Assembly: GCA_937951455.1 (NCBI GenBank)
Contig: CALFBU010000095.1
Coordinates: 1 to 7,087, forward strand
DNA length: 7,087 bases
Source of the DNA: an uncultured Rhizobiaceae group bacterium
Lineage (GTDB): Bacteria > Pseudomonadota > Alphaproteobacteria > Rhizobiales > Rhizobiaceae
Direction: 5' to 3'
Made by a program: the position numbers and the translations under genes. Shown here piece by piece: positions 5,418 through 7,087 of this stretch (positions are counted from its first letter, which is position 1; every line of letters starts with the position of its first letter). Under the pieces are notes generated by a model, which did not search any database, was not told the DNA's origin, and was given only the letters and a program-made list of their open reading frames with translations.

Positions 5418-6152
5418 TCAAGGCTTGAAACCTTCAAATGTAACCTGATCGACGAAATTATCGCTATAAGCCTTGTCCTCTTGGCTGCGTATCGTCCAAC
5501 TGATGGTTTCGCGGTCAGTTTGCTTAAACTCTTCAACAAACTTGCAATCCAGCTCTTTCAGATAATAGGAGACAAAATCGACATTACATTCCTGCGCTAT
5601 GGCCTTGTGCTTGTCGTAGCTGCGATCATCACCTTCTGCCGTTAGCCCAAGGGGCAGGTGAGGTGCTATTTTTCGCGCATCTCTCAAGAGGTGATGTTCA
5701 AAAGACATGATTGCAGCATCACCCTTGTAGGTAGAAAGCAAATCCGCAATCGCGGCGACAAAACCTTCGTCTTCGTGTTTGCGCCCCTTAAGTTCGATCA
5801 CAAGACCAACCCTGCCATCAATCAATTCCAAGAATTCTTCGAGGGTCGGGATTTTGTCTTTTGAATCCTTGATGAAAATCCTGCTCAGCGTATGGGCAGC
5901 AACACTGCGCGTATCCCCGCTTTCACTTGTGAGACGTTCGAGTTCATAATCATGAAACACCATCGGCACCATGTCTGAGGAGGGCTGGATATCCAGCTCG
6001 ATGTTATACCCGCCTTCAACCGCAGCCCGTGCGGCAGAAAGGGTGTTTTCATGAATGCCCTTGCTCACATCATGAAGGCCGCGATGGGCGATGGGGCGCT
6101 CAGTCATCCATTGAAGGTTGTGCGACTTTTTATTTTTAAATTCCAACGCCAT
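5418..6152 (-). CDS. Glycerophosphodiester phosphodiesterase family protein
   Basis: A 244-residue GDPD-family protein with a TIM-barrel phosphodiesterase pattern. Visible catalytic and metal-binding positions are His23-Arg24 (AHRGLHD), Glu35-Asn36-Thr37 (ENT), Glu52 and Asp54 (IELDIQ), His67-Asp68 (FHD) and Glu120/Lys122 (VIELKG). The family hydrolyses glycerophosphodiesters to glycerol 3-phosphate and an alcohol, recycling phospholipid headgroups. There is no signal peptide, so it should act in the cytoplasm. The ATG at 6152 is preceded by a modest GAGG; Met16, just before the conserved ERPIAHRG stretch, is an alternative start and would give the shorter N-terminus common in relatives. It is the first gene of the minus-strand operon and diverges from eipB. 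The true substrate is unproven. Confidence 0.9.
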   Translation of the reverse strand: MALEFKNKKSHNLQWMTERPIAHRGLHDVSKGIHENTLSAARAAVEGGYNIELDIQPSSDMVPMVFHDYELERLTSESGDTRSVAAHTLSRIFIKDSKDKIPTLEEFLELIDGRVGLVIELKGRKHEDEGFVAAIADLLSTYKGDAAIMSFEHHLLRDARKIAPHLPLGLTAEGDDRSYDKHKAIAQECNVDFVSYYLKELDCKFVEEFKQTDRETISWTIRSQEDKAYSDNFVDQVTFEGFKP

Positions 6153-6227
6153 GGAGTTGCCTCATGTCTGGTTCAGGGTATGGTAACGAACGAGATTCAT
6201 TTTAAGCATTTGTGAAAGTCACGCCAC
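6153..6227. promoter_or_regulatory. Divergent intergenic region between GDPD and eipB genes
   Basis: These 75 bp separate two divergent genes and must hold the start signals for both unless one is read from further away. One GANTC site is present (GATTC, 6194-6198). I find no convincing -35/-10 pair on either strand. Confidence 0.4.
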
Positions 6228-7058
6228 ATGAAAATTCTTGCCACCAGCCTGTCTGTTCTTTTATCCACGACATCCCTTGGATTTGCAGCAGGGTTCGAAA
6301 TTTTAAAGCCGCATCGCGCGGTCTATGATGTAACGCTGGAAAATGCTGAAGAGCGCTCAGGCATCAAAGGCATGAAAGGGCGAATCGTCTATGAAGTGCA
6401 GGGCAATGAATGCGATGGCATCTCAATTCGCTATCGTTTCGTGACCACCATCACCACAGGCCGCGATGATTTCACCACAGATCAGCAAACCGCAACCTAC
6501 GAAAGTCCGGATGGCAAGGAGTTTTCGTTTGAGACCAAAAGTTTTGTAAACGATCAGGCGGATCAAAAAATCTCCGGCAATGCGAGCGTCAGGAACGACG
6601 GCGTTATCGTCAACCTGAAAGGCGAGGAGCCACGCCAGTTAAACCTGGGCGAGGGCATTTTTACCACCTCTCATCTGGTTGATATTTTAAACGCGGCGGC
6701 CAAAGGCGATCAGTTTTTGAACCATAACGTATTTGACGGCTCAGGCGACGCGGACAAAATGCTCAGTTCAGCTTCCGTCATCGGCAAGCCCAAACTGATT
6801 GAAGCACCGCTTGAGGGCGAAAGCTCGGAAATCCTGGATGTGTTCAGTGAGCGAAAAGCCTGGCCCGTGACCATGAGCTATTTTGAACCAAAGCAGGATA
6901 ATACCGGCGAAGCGCTACCGATCTACGAAGCATCCTTTCTGCTCTACGGCGATGGCCTGACCCGTCAGCTGAAAATGAAATACCCCGATTACGAACTGCA
7001 AGCAGCGCTGACCAAAGTTGAATATTTCGACAGCACAGCCTGCCAATTGGAAAACTAG
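6228..7058 (+). CDS. eipB: EipB-family cell envelope integrity protein (DUF1849)
   Basis: A 276-residue protein matching the DUF1849/EipB family. A Sec signal peptide is visible: Lys2, a hydrophobic core at about 3-19 and an Ala-Ala ending near residue 21. The mature protein begins with LKPHRAVYDVTL (26-37), the family opening. It then has alternating beta-strand patterns through GRIVYEVQGNECDG (51-64) and the C-terminal LKMKYPDYEL region. Cys62 and Cys272, the only two cysteines, correspond to the conserved disulfide pair of Brucella EipB, where the protein forms a periplasmic beta-spiral and supports envelope integrity and virulence. Length is close to the Brucella protein (about 280 residues). 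The ribosome binding site is weak. It diverges from the phosphodiesterase operon. Its molecular activity is unknown in the family. Confidence 0.92.
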   Translation: MKILATSLSVLLSTTSLGFAAGFEILKPHRAVYDVTLENAEERSGIKGMKGRIVYEVQGNECDGISIRYRFVTTITTGRDDFTTDQQTATYESPDGKEFSFETKSFVNDQADQKISGNASVRNDGVIVNLKGEEPRQLNLGEGIFTTSHLVDILNAAAKGDQFLNHNVFDGSGDADKMLSSASVIGKPKLIEAPLEGESSEILDVFSERKAWPVTMSYFEPKQDNTGEALPIYEASFLLYGDGLTRQLKMKYPDYELQAALTKVEYFDSTACQLEN

Positions 7059-7068
7059 GGTTACGCGC

Positions 7069-7087
7069 ATGCTGACAGTCTACACCC
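7069..7087 (+). CDS. Possible start of a further gene, cut by the window edge
   Basis: An ATG at 7069-7071 lies 10 bp after the eipB stop and opens a frame reading MLTVYT to the edge. A weak AGGG (7057-7060) sits 8 bases upstream. The residues would suit the beta-strand start of a thioredoxin-like or glutathione S-transferase-like fold, but six residues cannot establish this. It could be co-transcribed with eipB. Confidence 0.35.

Noticed and set aside
5416..5433. Imperfect inverted repeat (GGTTCAAG/CTTGAAACC) at the end of the phosphodiesterase gene
   Set aside because: Interrupted stem partly inside the coding sequence and with no T-run; the next gene in the operon starts 31 bp away, so termination here is unlikely.

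Overview
The window looks like chromosomal DNA from an alphaproteobacterium, most likely a member of the Hyphomicrobiales (Rhizobiales) with moderate GC content. The main evidence is an EipB/DUF1849 envelope protein, an alphaproteobacterial RHH_4 ribbon-helix-helix protein, a COG3146 FemAB-like protein, and GANTC (CcrM-type) sites clustered between genes. I see no insertion sequence, CRISPR array, tRNA or rRNA. The placement comes from protein family recognition only; no search was run.

Layout. Bases 1-754 are AT-rich and hold no gene I can support. They contain A-tracts, a 15-bp palindrome, an 8-bp inverted repeat around a short direct repeat, and a cluster of GANTC sites. A small ribbon-helix-helix regulator follows (755-1069). 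Next is a compact three-gene plus-strand operon (1183-3727): a glyoxalase-I-like VOC protein starting with TTG, a Tat-exported small subunit of the gluconate 2-dehydrogenase subunit 3 type, and a GMC flavoprotein dehydrogenase with a C-X5-C-X3-C motif that probably binds a 3Fe-4S cluster. The operon ends at a strong hairpin terminator that appears to work in both directions, because a minus-strand operon converges on it.

The minus-strand operon is transcribed from about 6152 to 3795: a glycerophosphodiester phosphodiesterase, a FemAB-like GNAT-fold protein, and a HIT-family hydrolase that overlaps the FemAB-like gene by 4 bp. Diverging from it across 75 bp is eipB, encoding a periplasmic envelope-integrity protein. 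The first codons of another possible gene follow at the right edge.

How the genes may work together. The Tat subunit and GMC subunit match the gamma and alpha subunits of FAD-dependent glucose or fructose type dehydrogenases, in which the small Tat-bearing subunit carries the flavoprotein to the periplasm. The usual cytochrome c subunit is absent, and a VOC enzyme is encoded upstream instead. This is the least ordinary system in the window: an apparently two-subunit periplasmic dehydrogenase of unknown substrate, with an unknown electron acceptor and a co-transcribed VOC enzyme. An 11-bp-period direct repeat at the expected -35 position suggests regulation by an activator. The right half looks like a standard housekeeping and envelope neighbourhood.
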